NCBI RefSeq assembly: GCF_900964775.1
Contig: NC_041812.1
Location: forward strand, 14,131,334 to 14,195,333
Length of the DNA: 64,000 nt
From: Scleropages formosus
Lineage: Eukaryota > Chordata > Actinopteri > Osteoglossiformes > Osteoglossidae
Reading direction: 5' to 3'
Part shown: one piece after another, positions 53,783-64,000 of the stretch
Layout: each line of letters begins with the position of its first letter
Position numbering within the stretch: the first letter of the stretch is position 1
Notes under the pieces: generated by a model
Told to the model about the DNA's origin: nothing
The model's input: the letters and a program-made list of their open reading frames with translations, nothing else
Database searches by the model: none
Program-made: the position numbers and the translations under genes

Positions 53783-56700
53783 CTACCCCAAATGCACCAG
53801 CGCCATGACAGTGGTGTAGCCATGCTGTAGATTACCCGTGTCAACATCTGTCAGCATGTAGTTCCCGGTCACAATGCGGTCACAACCAATTTCACCGTTG
53901 CCAAAGAAACCAAAGAGTGGGATGCTGGGGAAGACCTTGCGAAAGGCATCTGCTTCCACATTGCGCTTGCCACCATAGTAGCTACTGCCACGACCCACGC
54001 ATGCAAACATGAAGCCCAGGGTGTTGCGTTCAGGGATATTTGCTGCCTTGAGCCTTTGCACAGCTGCTTCAGCTGCCTTCTCAGTATTTACATCCTGGTC
54101 CAGTAGCACAGATGCACCCTGGATCCGGGGCCCACTGAGCGTCAAGCCTGCAACGCCATATGAGCTCCGTCCACAGCTGGTGGGAGAGAACAGAGCTCAG
54201 CATTACACAGGAGGGCCATCTGAACTATTATACTTCTTTTACATAACATTATTTAAATGAATTAAGCTCCATACAATGAAGAAGGTTTCAAGCTTGTGAT
54301 TTTATTTATTTACTACCTTACTCACAATTAAGTTGTAGGCATTCAAGCTTTGTGTCTACTCCTTGAGATCAGCACTACTGAGTTATGTGTTCCAATGCTG
54401 CAATAATACAGTGATACAGGTAAACCGGGCCAACCATGTGCTCTCACCATTCCCTGGAGTGGGAGAAGACACTCTCCACGTGTCCACCAGCAATGAGCAC
54501 ACTGCTGTGCATCAGGGGCTCCAGAACCTGGTGCAGGAAGCGCTCAGCCCCAGGCTTGAATGCTTGGTACCCAAATAGGAGTACCACACGCAGCTCTGGG
54601 TCACCAATGAACCCTGTTTATCAGTAGTCAAGAAAAAACAAACACTTACCTTTACACTGCAAAAAAAACATTAGATATTAATGATCCAATGCCTTTAAAC
54701 AACCCATTTTTACTGTTAGTGATATTTTTAGGTTACGCACATAATTTAATACCTTGAGAAATTACTGTAAATTACTATTTCATAGAAAACACTTATTTAA
54801 AGCATAGCTAGGGAGTTTTACAATTTACCCATTTATGTTGTTTTACCAAGAAATTTCTCCTACGTAACTTACGGTATGTACATAAGGATGCTAAGGCAGG
54901 CTCCCAGCAGAGACCTTTTGGTGACCTCCACAGGTTCTTGTTCACTACTCTACCCACTGTCTTCTTACATTTACAGCTTTACTGTTTTGCCTATTCAATT
55001 ATTCTCAGAACAGGAAGTATGTCTGAAGAAAAGCAATACCAACTTTGGAGGTAACACTTTTACATTACTTCATTCAGCAGACGCTTTTCTCCGAAACAAC
55101 TTCCATGAACACTATGTTGTGTTATCAGTCCACACCTTATTCACCCAAGATCGCCAACAATCCTAGACATACTATTTACAATGGGTCACTCATACATACA
55201 TCAGTGGAACACACTGTCACTCACACACTATGGGTGATTTCAATATAGTCACCAATCTACCAGAACAGCATTTCTTTAGACTGCGGGAGAAAAACAGAGC
55301 ACCCCGAGGAAACCCACGCAGACATGGGGAGAACAAACTGAGCTGCTACAGCCGTGTTACTCGCTGTTCCATCGTGCCATCCACACAAGGATGTACAAAA
55401 CGGCACCAGAGACTGATGTCTAACACTGGAAAGTTGGTAAGGACTAACCTGCTTCTTCCAGAGCTGTTTTGGTGACGCTTCGCTTGCAGAAATGGAAGGA
55501 GCGAATGGTCACACCATCGATGCTTGGGATCATAACAGCAAAGCCAGCCTGTCCTTCCTGATGTTCCTGGGGTGGGCTGGAGGGGAACCCACTGGGTGTC
55601 ACTGGAGAACAGGAATCCAGAAAAAAAAAAAACAAAGTCTCACATGGTCTCACAGAAGACACCACAGCACTGCCCTCTTTGTAGGTCAAGCAAACACACC
55701 CTTTTATACAACTCAGGCTGCTCTGAGGCCACCCAACCATACAACCCAAAGATCAAGAGTCCAAAAAAATTCCTCATAATACTAAAACCACCTGCTGAGA
55801 AGACAGAAATGGACCGGATGAGTTCCTGACTGCTCCAGAGTGTGAAAAACATTTCATACAAAATTTTATACACTGACTACTCAAGTTTTCAAACTGAAGA
55901 GAGACTAGAAGTTGGTTTCTAATCTGATTTTTTCATAACTACAAAGGTTCTTTTACCTTTAAAACACAATCAATAAAAGTAATACCATACAAGCATCCCT
56001 CCATTCATGGACATGTAAGGTTCTGTAAAAACCTTAGCACAAGCTATAATTAAAATAAATAAGTAATTATTCTGTAGCAGTGGAACTTTACATATCATTC
56101 CAAGATGTGTCAAAGACTGCAATTGAATTTTTATTTTCAGTCCGTTCAACATTTTTCATTTTAATGTATATCAAAGTCAATAAAAATGTTAAGAATAAAA
56201 GTTAAAAAATGTTCAATCTAAGCCAGAAGTAAATCAACCGACATCTGCGTTATTAAACTTTTATTGACTGAGTAGATAATAAAGGTAAAAGTAGTCAGAA
56301 GCTGACAAACATTGGGCACGCTTATGTGATGAGCCAGAAATTTGATTGAAAACGATATTTGGAAGCAACATTTTTCAGTAAATACAAACATGTTTTAAAT
56401 TTTAATGTAGTTTCAATCTAATAAAAAAATAAGGGTAGTCTGCCTCACACCCTTTGCTTTCGGAATGGGTTTTAGACAATTAGAATCCTGCACTGGACAA
56501 TTCTGATAATGGATGGATGGAAATATTACAGATCAGTTTTTGAATAAGTGAACAGACGTATATGTTATTGAGCTTTTATTTCTTATGACTTAGCGGTAAA
56601 AACTACTAAGACATCAAATTACAAGAAAACTTCCGGTCCCAAATGTGTTCGCTGAGGATCAAGTGTACTCACCAGAGATAATAATTACTAGAATAATTAT

Positions 56701-59224
56701 GGGTATTGGAAATGTGAATATCATACCGAGAAACAGAAACAGTACCGCATGTGTCCACTTCTCAGAATGGTGCACTGTCTCCTGTTACCGGACTCATTTT
56801 TAACACCAAGCACTGGCAGCACTCAGAACAGCAAAAGCCAAAATGTAAGAAGTTGGTCCTCAGGAAATAGTGGCAGCAAGTATTATTGCTTTTAAGGCCA
56901 TGAATTTATGATCTGAATTTATCTACTTAAATTCTCACAACCCATGACTGTTTTACAGCCCTAGAGCAAGATACTTATGCTGAAATGCTCAAGTAACCTT
57001 TATACATTTTGTTGAAGTGTCAAATAAAGAACAAATCTGCTATTCATTCATTATAACTGCATGCCCATTGCAGGGTTGGGGTTGTCCTGAGCCTATCATA
57101 GAAACATAGGGCACAAGGGAAGTCACACTGGATGAGATGCCAGTCTACTGTTGGACATGAACAACAATAATAACAATAATGCCTTTACAAGCAAAGTTAA
57201 TATAAATTAAACAATCAAGGAAGATGAAAAAGGGGGTGGGCATCACTGTTTTCAATAAGCTGAACAACGAACAGAAAGAAACCACTTTTTTTCTTACACA
57301 CAATTCCTGGGGTAGCAATCCCAAGAATCTCACAACCTTTGGGAAACAGTCTCCTAAGGTCTACAGCTAGGTCTGAATTGCATGTTGTCTTCGCTAGAAA
57401 GAAAAAAGAAACAGAAATGGGATCAGCAAGACTTCATTCTTTTTACCTTCATAGTGTTCTGCTCTTCCAATCTGTAACTAGTAACATCCATAACCAGTTT
57501 GCCATAACATCTGGGAATGTAAAAGATGCATATCCATTTCCTTCGACATCAATCCTTTAAAGACAGACAATCTTGCCATGTACCACTGTTAAACAGTGAG
57601 GCATTCTTAGCCTACAATACTGACAATTATAACAGGCAGCACAGTCTCACTCAAAAAAAAAAACAAAACCCAGTTATGCACACTGAAATGTGGTTATTTA
57701 TGTTGAGTAGTAGCCATTAGCAATGTCTGCTATCAAATCAAACATCTGATTAGCACACCTATATTCTGTATAATAGCTTGAAACAGATACATCAAAGGGA
57801 TTGGAACAGACACAGAGTTGGTGTCTCAAACTCCAAAGCTTTTTGTCCCTCAGTGGGGTCAGTCTGGCTCAGTCTAGTATATTATCCTCTATATTATCTT
57901 GGAAAACATGAACACTGACGTACAAGTGCAGAAATGGAAAAACAAATATGAAGAATTATGAATGTCTCTCCTACCTTTTTTTGCTGAGTAGCAACAATTC
58001 TCCCCATAAATGGTGTCGCTGTCTGCCATTAAAAGAACTGTCTGGGGCAGCAGGTAAATGTTCTGAAAAGATCAAATAAATACAGAAACATTTTAAACAC
58101 TGCTCCTGGCATCCCCTGACTACGTCCCGGGAATGTACACAGTAGTAACATGGTAAAGTGCAGCAATCTCTCCACACCTCCACTTCATCAGCCAGAGTCC
58201 TGCAGAGGATGTGGCCTTCGCAGCTGGACGCGTCTGTGGCAGAAACCCAGCTTATCTGCTGCTGCGTTCTCAGAACCCGCCGCGCACAGTTCCTCCAGAG
58301 GCGGCACACTCTGCCAACAACATGATTAAAATCACTTCTTTAAAATCATATCTCAGGATCGCCCCAGGAATGGGCTCGGGAGAGGGTCACTGGTGTCAAT
58401 GCTATCAATACACATAACTACATTTACATTTATTTATTTAGCAAATGCTTTTCTCCAAAGCCACTTCCAATGAATTCTATGTAGTGTTATGAGCCCACAC
58501 ACCTATTCACCAAGGTGACTTACACTGCTAGATACACTACTTACAAATGGGTCACTCATCCAGTCATCAGCGGAACACACACTCTCACTCTCCCGTGTCA
58601 GATACACACTACAGGGGAACGTGAACAGCAGGTCTTTGGAGTGTGGGAGGAAACCGGAGCACCCAGAGAAAACCCACGCAGACCCGGGGAGAACATGTAA
58701 ACTCCACACAGGCTGAGTGGGTACCGAACCCATCCCCAGGTGCTGTGAAACAGCAGCACTACCCGCTGTGCCACCGTGTCGTCCACGCCACGCCCACATA
58801 ATATGCGCGGCAGTGCAGTGCGTGCAGAGTAATATATTCACTCACTTCTGAAAATGTGTTATACATGATACAGCGCGTTAGCGTTTTTTCTTGCTACACA
58901 AGCTGAAACCACATAGTATACGCCGCCACGGCTTGGCATAGCTGTTCATTCACAAGTGACACACACAGCGTCACATTCTTGTGTCACAAGTCTTATTCGT
59001 GACATGATTTTAAGTTAAACCCCATCAGAGCATGCTCGTTTAAACAGGAAACAAGGCAGCTAACTAAGGAAACAAGTTAAATTATCTCACAAAGCAATGC
59101 GAAGAAGTGACTTGGTTGGTACAAACGTCAAAATCCTCTCCACCACTTCGGCAACATTGCTGAGTATATAACCGGCTCTGCTTCCAGGCGCGGTGCTCGA
59201 ATAATCTATGTTTACAGACTCCAT
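53783..59224 (-). CDS. FBXO22: F-box only protein 22 (SCF ubiquitin ligase subunit, FIST domain)
   Basis: Substrate receptor of an SCF complex; known mammalian targets include KDM4 demethylases. Seven exons in order: 59224-59091 (ATG), 58310-58178, 58062-57975, 57393-57298, 55601-55449, 54613-54448, 54176-53783 (TAG). Phases join to 1164 nt, 387 residues (human 403). F-box at about 22-60: [20 protein letters not shown] then [56 protein letters not shown]. Central: [126 protein letters not shown]. It ends at LG, without the human SSK. Tail-to-tail with NRG4. Confidence 0.96.
55058..55386 (-). repeat. V-SINE
   Basis: Low end is the tail complement (CATTCAGCAGACGCTTTTCT), the middle is the core complement (GGAAACCCACGCAGACATGG then GGAGAACA), and the high end is the head complement. 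In the FBXO22 intron between exons 5 and 6. Confidence 0.88.
57065..57150 (-). repeat. Worn repeat fragment
   Basis: GGTTGGGGTTGTCCTGAGCC and GATGAGATGCCAGTCTACTG resemble the outer part of the V-SINE-related repeat at 36.53 kb. Short and degraded. Confidence 0.35.
57762..57930. repeat. 169-bp intronic repeat, copy 1 (FBXO22 intron)
   Basis: Aligns without gaps to 61351-61519, with about seven mismatches by eye. Starts TATTCTGTATAATAGCTTGA, ends TACAAGTGCA. No terminal repeats or tRNA head, so the family is unknown. Confidence 0.9.
58418..58790 (-). repeat. V-SINE, full length
   Basis: TTATTTAGCAAATGCTTTTC tail complement, core complement (GAGTGTGGGAGGAAACCGGA, AACCCACGCAGACCCGGGGA, GAACATGTAAACTCC), and head complement ending CGCTGTGCCACCGTGTCGTC. 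In FBXO22 intron 1. Confidence 0.92.
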
Positions 59225-59811
59225 CTTTCCCTGAAACTATAAGGCGAAATTGCACTTTGACCTTCGATCTCGTGACTACCGGAAAAGGAAACGGGTGTCT
59301 TTTTTTTCCCGCTTGTTTGCTTTGTACTTGTTTCGAGTTCCCCCCCTTGCGGCAGGTTCGCTACGAGGACTGGCCTCGTGACAAAGAAGCCAACTTCTTT
59401 GACACGAATGTATATGAAAGGAATAAATGCCAAGAAGTTTACTTTTGCTAAAAATTCCATCCATCCATCTTAAGTTTGATAGTAACGCACCTCATCTGTT
59501 CTTTAACATGGAAATTAGGTGCAAACAAATGTTTTCTCTAAAAGACAATTCCAAAACAACTACATAATTACATCGCTATAAATGATAACAACATTGATTG
59601 TAAACAAACATGCATTACATTCTTTTTTCCTCCCTTTTTTTGTCAGGGTTTACAACCACAGTCCAGACACACTATGTGGTTCAAATTGCTCAACAGTGCA
59701 TCTTGCTTTCTTATATGTTGAACACTCATCCTATAGTTTGAATTCAATTTTCAATAGGGTAGTGTAAGGTTAGCATTTGAGTTTGTGGATATTTACCAAA
59801 GATTATACACA

Positions 59812-59816
<5 letters not shown>

Positions 59817-59852
<36 letters not shown>
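59817..59852. repeat. Poly(A) tract
   Basis: About 36 consecutive A with no recognisable retroposon body directly before it. Confidence 0.9.
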
Positions 59853-59853
<1 letters not shown>

Positions 59854-60204
59854 ATTTTGAACATCTTTTCACTTGAACAGAAGGGACATGTCTGAAATCC
59901 ACTTTTACTTTCAGGTGTTTACATAGTAAATTTTCCATTTTACATGAGAACATCCATCCATCCATCCAATTTCTATAACCACTTGTCCTGAGCAAGATCA
60001 AACCCACATTCTCTCACAGACAAACATCAACATACTACATTTCATACCTTTTCCATACATACACAAAAGACCTTAGCAAGACAAGTTTTTGCTGCTTCTG
60101 AAATTCAAGCTGTTTTGAAGAAAATCACATCAATTTAAATGTAAATAGCATTGCATGGCTTTATTTTATTGTCCACTTCTGTGATCTTCATTACATGAAT
60201 ATGG

Positions 60205-60375
60205 TATTGGACAGACACGGAGGCACATTGGATAATGCTGCTGAGAGGCACAAGAGAATGCGAGTCTCCACTCGGTCTCTGCAGTTTTTCTGCGTTCTTC
60301 CTGTGTTTTAAGGTTTCCTACCACAGCCCAAAACACTTGGTGTGCATTTAACCATGGGGGTTAATAAAGTACCAT
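60205..60375 (+). repeat. Worn V-SINE
   Basis: GAGTCTCCACTCGGTCTCTG, CAGTTTTTCTGCGTTCTTCC and GGTTTCCTACCACAGCCCAA follow the order of the V-SINE core. Old copy. Confidence 0.55.
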
Positions 60376-60674
60376 CATTATCATGCAGTGTAAATTGCAG
60401 ATTTCTTCTGAACTTCTAATTTATGAAGTTCAAGTTAAAGTTAAAGCAAAAAATCTTTGTCAGTTTCAATCTTGACCATGATGTTTATTGTAGCTTTAAA
60501 TCCACATACAATTTAAAAAGAAACGTGTACTACATAAAAATTACATTAAAATATAATTTCTATTCATTTTGACATTAGTAAAGTAGCACACATAGAATTA
60601 ACTGAATAGTCTATACTTTTGGTGAGACTGTGGCAGTCAACATTGATGCACCCAGTAAGGCACACAAGGTGCTG

Positions 60675-63184
60675 TCACGCCTCCCTGGCTCGGTCAAACT
60701 CCTGAGCAATCTTCAAGGCAGTTTTTTCCAGTCCCACAGATTGCATGTTAGTGATGATGGCAACAACTACTCCCTGGGGTAGAGGGCCCATCTCATCCCA
60801 GGACTCCAAAGGGTCTCTGGGCAACACCAAGAGCACACTGCTGGCACCTACAGCACCTCCTGTGTGCGAGACATAGTGCCTTCGATTCATGCACTGTCCA
60901 TATTTGTGCTGCTTTTCCACAACCAGCCAGCCCATGCCATATTGTCCATCCTTGTTCCACGAGACCTGAGTATTCTCCACTGGGGTCCATAGCATGTTTG
61001 CCGTTTGTGACTTCAGGAATCCAGGTAGGAGGTTCTCCTTATTTTTCCTGTGGGCCATCTGGTAACTGTATAACAAAACATTGCCAAACTGCACCAGGTC
61101 ACCCACCGTTGAGAGGAAGCCACCACCAGCCCACTTGTACGAGTTATCTACGTAAGGGCAGTTGACAACACGCCCTTTTTTATCAAAGTGGTAAAATCTG
61201 AAACAAAAGTAAAACAAAAATATTAAAGTAATCATATATTAACAGGATTCCATACAACAATAATGGTTTAGGAAAACATATAGTACACCACATTTACGTA
61301 CGGTGACATTCAGTACAATGACAGTTTTGCCTCATATAGTGAAATTACTTTATTCTGTATAATAGCTTGAAACAGGCACATCAAAGGGATTGGAACAAAC
61401 ACACAGTTGGTGTCTCAAACTCCAAAGCTTTTTGTCCCTCAGTGAAGTCAATCTGGCTCAGTCTAGTATATTATCCTCTATATTATCTTGGAAAACATGA
61501 ACACTGACGTACAAGTGCAATGTGAATGTCGGTGGTTGGACTCCTCTTTTATAATATAGTTACTGGATGGAGAAACCCATTTCCATGAGACCCTTCTCGT
61601 TCGTGGGGGTTCTGTGCAAAGAACCCCCACAAAAATAAAATTTCCCCGAATCACTAATATTACCTTATAGACCGAGTATACCTTTAAAAAAAGTTTAACT
61701 CTTTAAGCACAGCAAAACTAACCACTGTATATACTCCCTATTTTCTATTATATCACCAGTCCCAAACAATGACAACCACCACTCAATCAAATCGCCCTGT
61801 CCTGGCAAAATGTCACAGTGGTCCCAGAATCATCACTAGTGGAAAGACTCGGGGGAACACCCTAGATGGGATACTAGCCCATCACAGGGTAGCCCCACAC
61901 ACAGACGGGCAATTAAGAGTTTCCAATTCAGCTGAACTACGTCTTTGGACTGTGAGAGGAGGCCAGAGAGCCTCTGCTCAAACGGAAGATTCAGTATTAT
62001 CATTATTACACTGGCTCTTTAACTTACAAACACATTTGGGATCAAAAGTCTGTTTATTGCTCATTTCATTTGTAAATTCAAAGTACTTTTCATGACAGCG
62101 ACAATCAGTAAAAGCTTATTACAGACATCTCTCAATGAATTGACTTAAGTTGGACTAAGGGACCACTGGTAGTGTAGTGGTTAGAGCTGTTGCCTTTGGA
62201 TCCAAAGGCTGCAGGCTGGAATCTCCCTCCTGCTGTAGGACATTTGAGGAAGACACTTAATTTAAATTACTCCAGTTACAGTTACCCAGATGAACAAATG
62301 GGTAAATAATTGTAGGTGGATTAACATTGTAATTCGCTTTTGAAAAAAGCATCAGCTAAATGAATAACTGAAAATGTAAGTTTGGCCAAAACCAATGATA
62401 AAGCTATAATTATTTAAAAAAAAAAAAACAAAACAAACTTCATTTTTATTAATTTCAAATATGATTCAAATGACATTTTAAATAACTTAACTTTAAATAA
62501 GCCATTTCCACAACCTTGTAACTAGTCCCAACAACTGACCGGTTCATTCCATAAGCCTATCCAATGCTAATCGGTTTTTGGTCACTTTCAAATTTATTAC
62601 CTATATAATCAGAAAAAATTGCATTCAGTTTGCATTATGCCATCTTTCATGATCACCTTTTTTCTGAAAAAAGGTCATCATGAAAGACTGCATAAAGCAA
62701 ACTGATGGAGCAGTTAGGAAGTAAGGGGAGAAGGGGGTCTAAAACATATGCATTTTGAGACCCTCTTAAATGTACCATAAAATATGCTATGTGACTTATT
62801 TACTTTTTATACGCTTTATAGCATTTTATTAAATTCAAGCTAAAAATGTACAACTAATTTAAAATGATTGTGGAAAGCAGCTATTTTTCAAACTCAGATA
62901 TTTGATTTGTTTCATAAACATGTGCAACATTCCTCTTCTCACTGAGATGGACTACAGCTCTTCCACAGTGTTCTACTATATTATTGTTAAGTTTATGAAG
63001 GAATTTATGAACTGGTACCTGGAACGGTGATATATGATGGGATCATTCTCATCTGGCACGGTGTTGAGCATGCCAAGCTTTCGGAACATTTCCATCATGT
63101 GGTCAAGGAAGGGCTGGCCTGAGGCCCGTTCTACCACAGCGCTGAGTAGGGTGAAGGCATGTGTCGAATAAAGGAAGGTTGTTC
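60675..63184 (-). CDS. LACTB: Serine beta-lactamase-like protein LACTB, last two coding exons (partial)
   Basis: Mitochondrial intermembrane-space serine protease that forms filaments, derived from penicillin-binding/beta-lactamase proteins. Exons 63184-63019 and 61197-60675 (TGA) join in phase (AG|A, Arg). Residues: GTTFLYSTHAFTLLSAVVER, ASGQPFLDHMMEMFRKLGML, then FYHFDKKGRVVNCPYVDNSY, KWAGGGFLSTVGDLVQFGN, NLLPGFLKSQ, and RRHYVSHTGGAVGASSVLLV, carrying the HTG motif that replaces KTG of beta-lactamases. The end is ALKIAQEFDRAREA. The exons with the presequence and catalytic SxxK lie right of the window; I saw no further exon up to 64000. Sequence match to LACTB is strong across both exons. 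Far from FBXO22 in human. Confidence 0.96.
61351..61519. repeat. 169-bp intronic repeat, copy 2 (LACTB intron)
   Basis: Same-strand copy of 57762-57930, about 3.6 kb away. Similarity begins and ends sharply on both sides. Confidence 0.9.
61835..61985 (-). repeat. Worn V-SINE-related repeat
   Basis: TAGATGGGATACTAGCCCAT, CACAGGGTAGCCCCACACAC, GTCTTTGGACTGTGAGAGGA follow the layout of the repeat at 36.53 kb. In the LACTB intron. Confidence 0.55.
62164..62377 (+). repeat. SINE-B copy
   Basis: TGGTAGTGTAGTGGTTAGAG head, GCTGGAATCTCC B-box relic, ACAAATGGGTAAATAATTGT body, TTTGAAAAAAGCATCAGCTA tail. In the LACTB intron. Confidence 0.9.
62626..62704. repeat. 79-nt near-perfect palindrome
   Basis: Arms 62626-62664 and 62666-62704 pair around a single T at 62665, with about four mismatches in 39. 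The arms start CAGTTTGCATTATGCCATCT and end AAGACTGCATAAAGCAAACT followed by G. In the LACTB intron between its last two coding exons. No protein-coding potential. Confidence 0.92.
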
Positions 63185-64000
63185 CTGTATATGAAAATGA
63201 ACAAATGATGTAGATGTTAGAGCACAGCCTTCCATTGGTGCCAAAGTAAAGAAGTGTGGTCCGATTGACATTTTAACTAAGCTACTATAAAGAAGATTTT
63301 GTGAGAAAAAGTGGAGTCTTATTTTTTCCCCCTTTCCATCACACAGTAGTAACTGTTCATAACATGAAGGTCTGAACCCGAGAAGGGTCTTCATATTACA
63401 AATGTTTGACTTACAGATTTTCAAAGAAACATTTTAAAGTTTGTTTTAAATTTTATTTTCCTTGCTTTCCCCCCCCAAAAAAAAAATAATAAAAAAAATT
63501 TACTGCTGTTGTGGAGGGAATGTGACCTGCATTTCCATGTCCAACCAGTAGTTGGCAGTAAAATACACACAAAAGAACGGGAATGTGGGCAGAGTTATTT
63601 CAGTTCCACAGCTCCTGTCTAGTGAGTGTTGGTGACTAATAACAAGATGACAAATGTTGCACATACTTATGGGAGAAATCAGTCCATAGTCTTTACTGAA
63701 CAAAAGTTCGTAGAGAGAAAGCATTTTTGTTTAGTTTTAATGTACCTCAAAGCTAAGGAAAATGTCAGAAACCTTACTGTGTTTTTATTATAGCTATATC
63801 AGACTTTACCCAGTGAATAAATTTGAGGTATGAATATTATTACACTTTTATTGAATATGTAGATCATAATGTAAGTTAAAAGTGGTGGAATGCTGAGGAA
63901 CATTGAATGATTATGGGATGAATGAGCCAACAATCAGCACTTAATAAGAGGTTGTGGAGATGCCCTGTTAAGTTCACTTTATTTAAATGTTGTTTCAATT
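63185..64000 (-). other. LACTB intron (part)
   Basis: Sequence upstream of the penultimate LACTB exon. No further exon or named repeat is visible; the C-run and A-rich block at 63470-63500 are simple sequence. Confidence 0.5.

Larger units (their letters stand above)
59225..60674. other. FBXO22 5' flank and LACTB 3' flank
   Basis: Both genes are on the minus strand, so this holds the FBXO22 promoter and 5' UTR (an ETS-like CCGGAAAAGG at about 59279) and the LACTB 3' UTR. It also contains a 36-bp poly(A) at about 59817-59852, an ATGG-type SINE/LINE end near 59950 and a worn V-SINE at 60.2 kb. No gene seen. Confidence 0.5.

Noticed and set aside
62626-62704. Palindrome as a microRNA gene
   Set aside because: The loop is a single base and the pairing is almost complete, unlike a normal precursor. 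Kept only as an inverted repeat of unknown origin.

Overview
This window is nuclear DNA of a bony fish, very probably a teleost. Seven vertebrate multi-exon genes can be read exon by exon with consistent splice phases, and the space between them is packed with fish-type SINEs, L2-clade LINE pieces, Tc1-like transposons and long (TG)n or (TA)n tracts. The commonest SINE resembles, from memory, one abundant in bony-tongue fishes (arowanas). That placement is a guess; 'teleost' is well supported.

Gene layout, left to right: TSPAN3 (+, coding exons 2-7, first exon left of the window), PSTPIP1 (-, complete, 15 coding exons), RCN2 (-, complete, 7 exons), ETFA (+, complete, 12 exons), NRG4 (+, 4 coding exons), FBXO22 (-, complete, 7 exons) and LACTB (-, last two coding exons only, the rest right of the window). 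The first six have the same order and relative strands as on human 15q24, but the genes that sit inside the human interval (SCAPER and ISL2 between RCN2 and ETFA, TMEM266 between ETFA and NRG4) are absent. LACTB lies far away on human 15q, so its place beside FBXO22 is a local novelty relative to human. The genes do not form one pathway: they code for a tetraspanin, a cytoskeletal F-BAR/SH3 adaptor, an ER calcium-binding protein, a mitochondrial electron carrier, an ErbB4 ligand, a ubiquitin-ligase subunit and a mitochondrial beta-lactamase-like protease.

Repeats: nine copies of one tRNA-derived SINE (called SINE-A here) that ends in (TG)n; seven copies of a second tRNA-type SINE (SINE-B) whose 3' tail is the same as that of an L2-clade LINE also present here; three clear and several worn V-SINEs; a LINE split by a Tc1-like transposon that is itself split by an L2 tail (12.6-15.0 kb); and a second Tc1 fragment at 23.1-23.7 kb. 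No prokaryotic features, CRISPR arrays, free tRNA or rRNA genes were seen, and no LTR retrovirus-like element was recognised.

Most unusual observations: a Glu/Gln repeat just before the PSTPIP1 SH3 domain; an orphan Ig-domain-like reading frame antisense in a PSTPIP1 intron; a 79-nt near-perfect palindrome in the LACTB intron; a gap-free 169-bp segment shared by introns of two neighbouring genes; and a very small NRG4. I did not find a convincing new multi-gene system.
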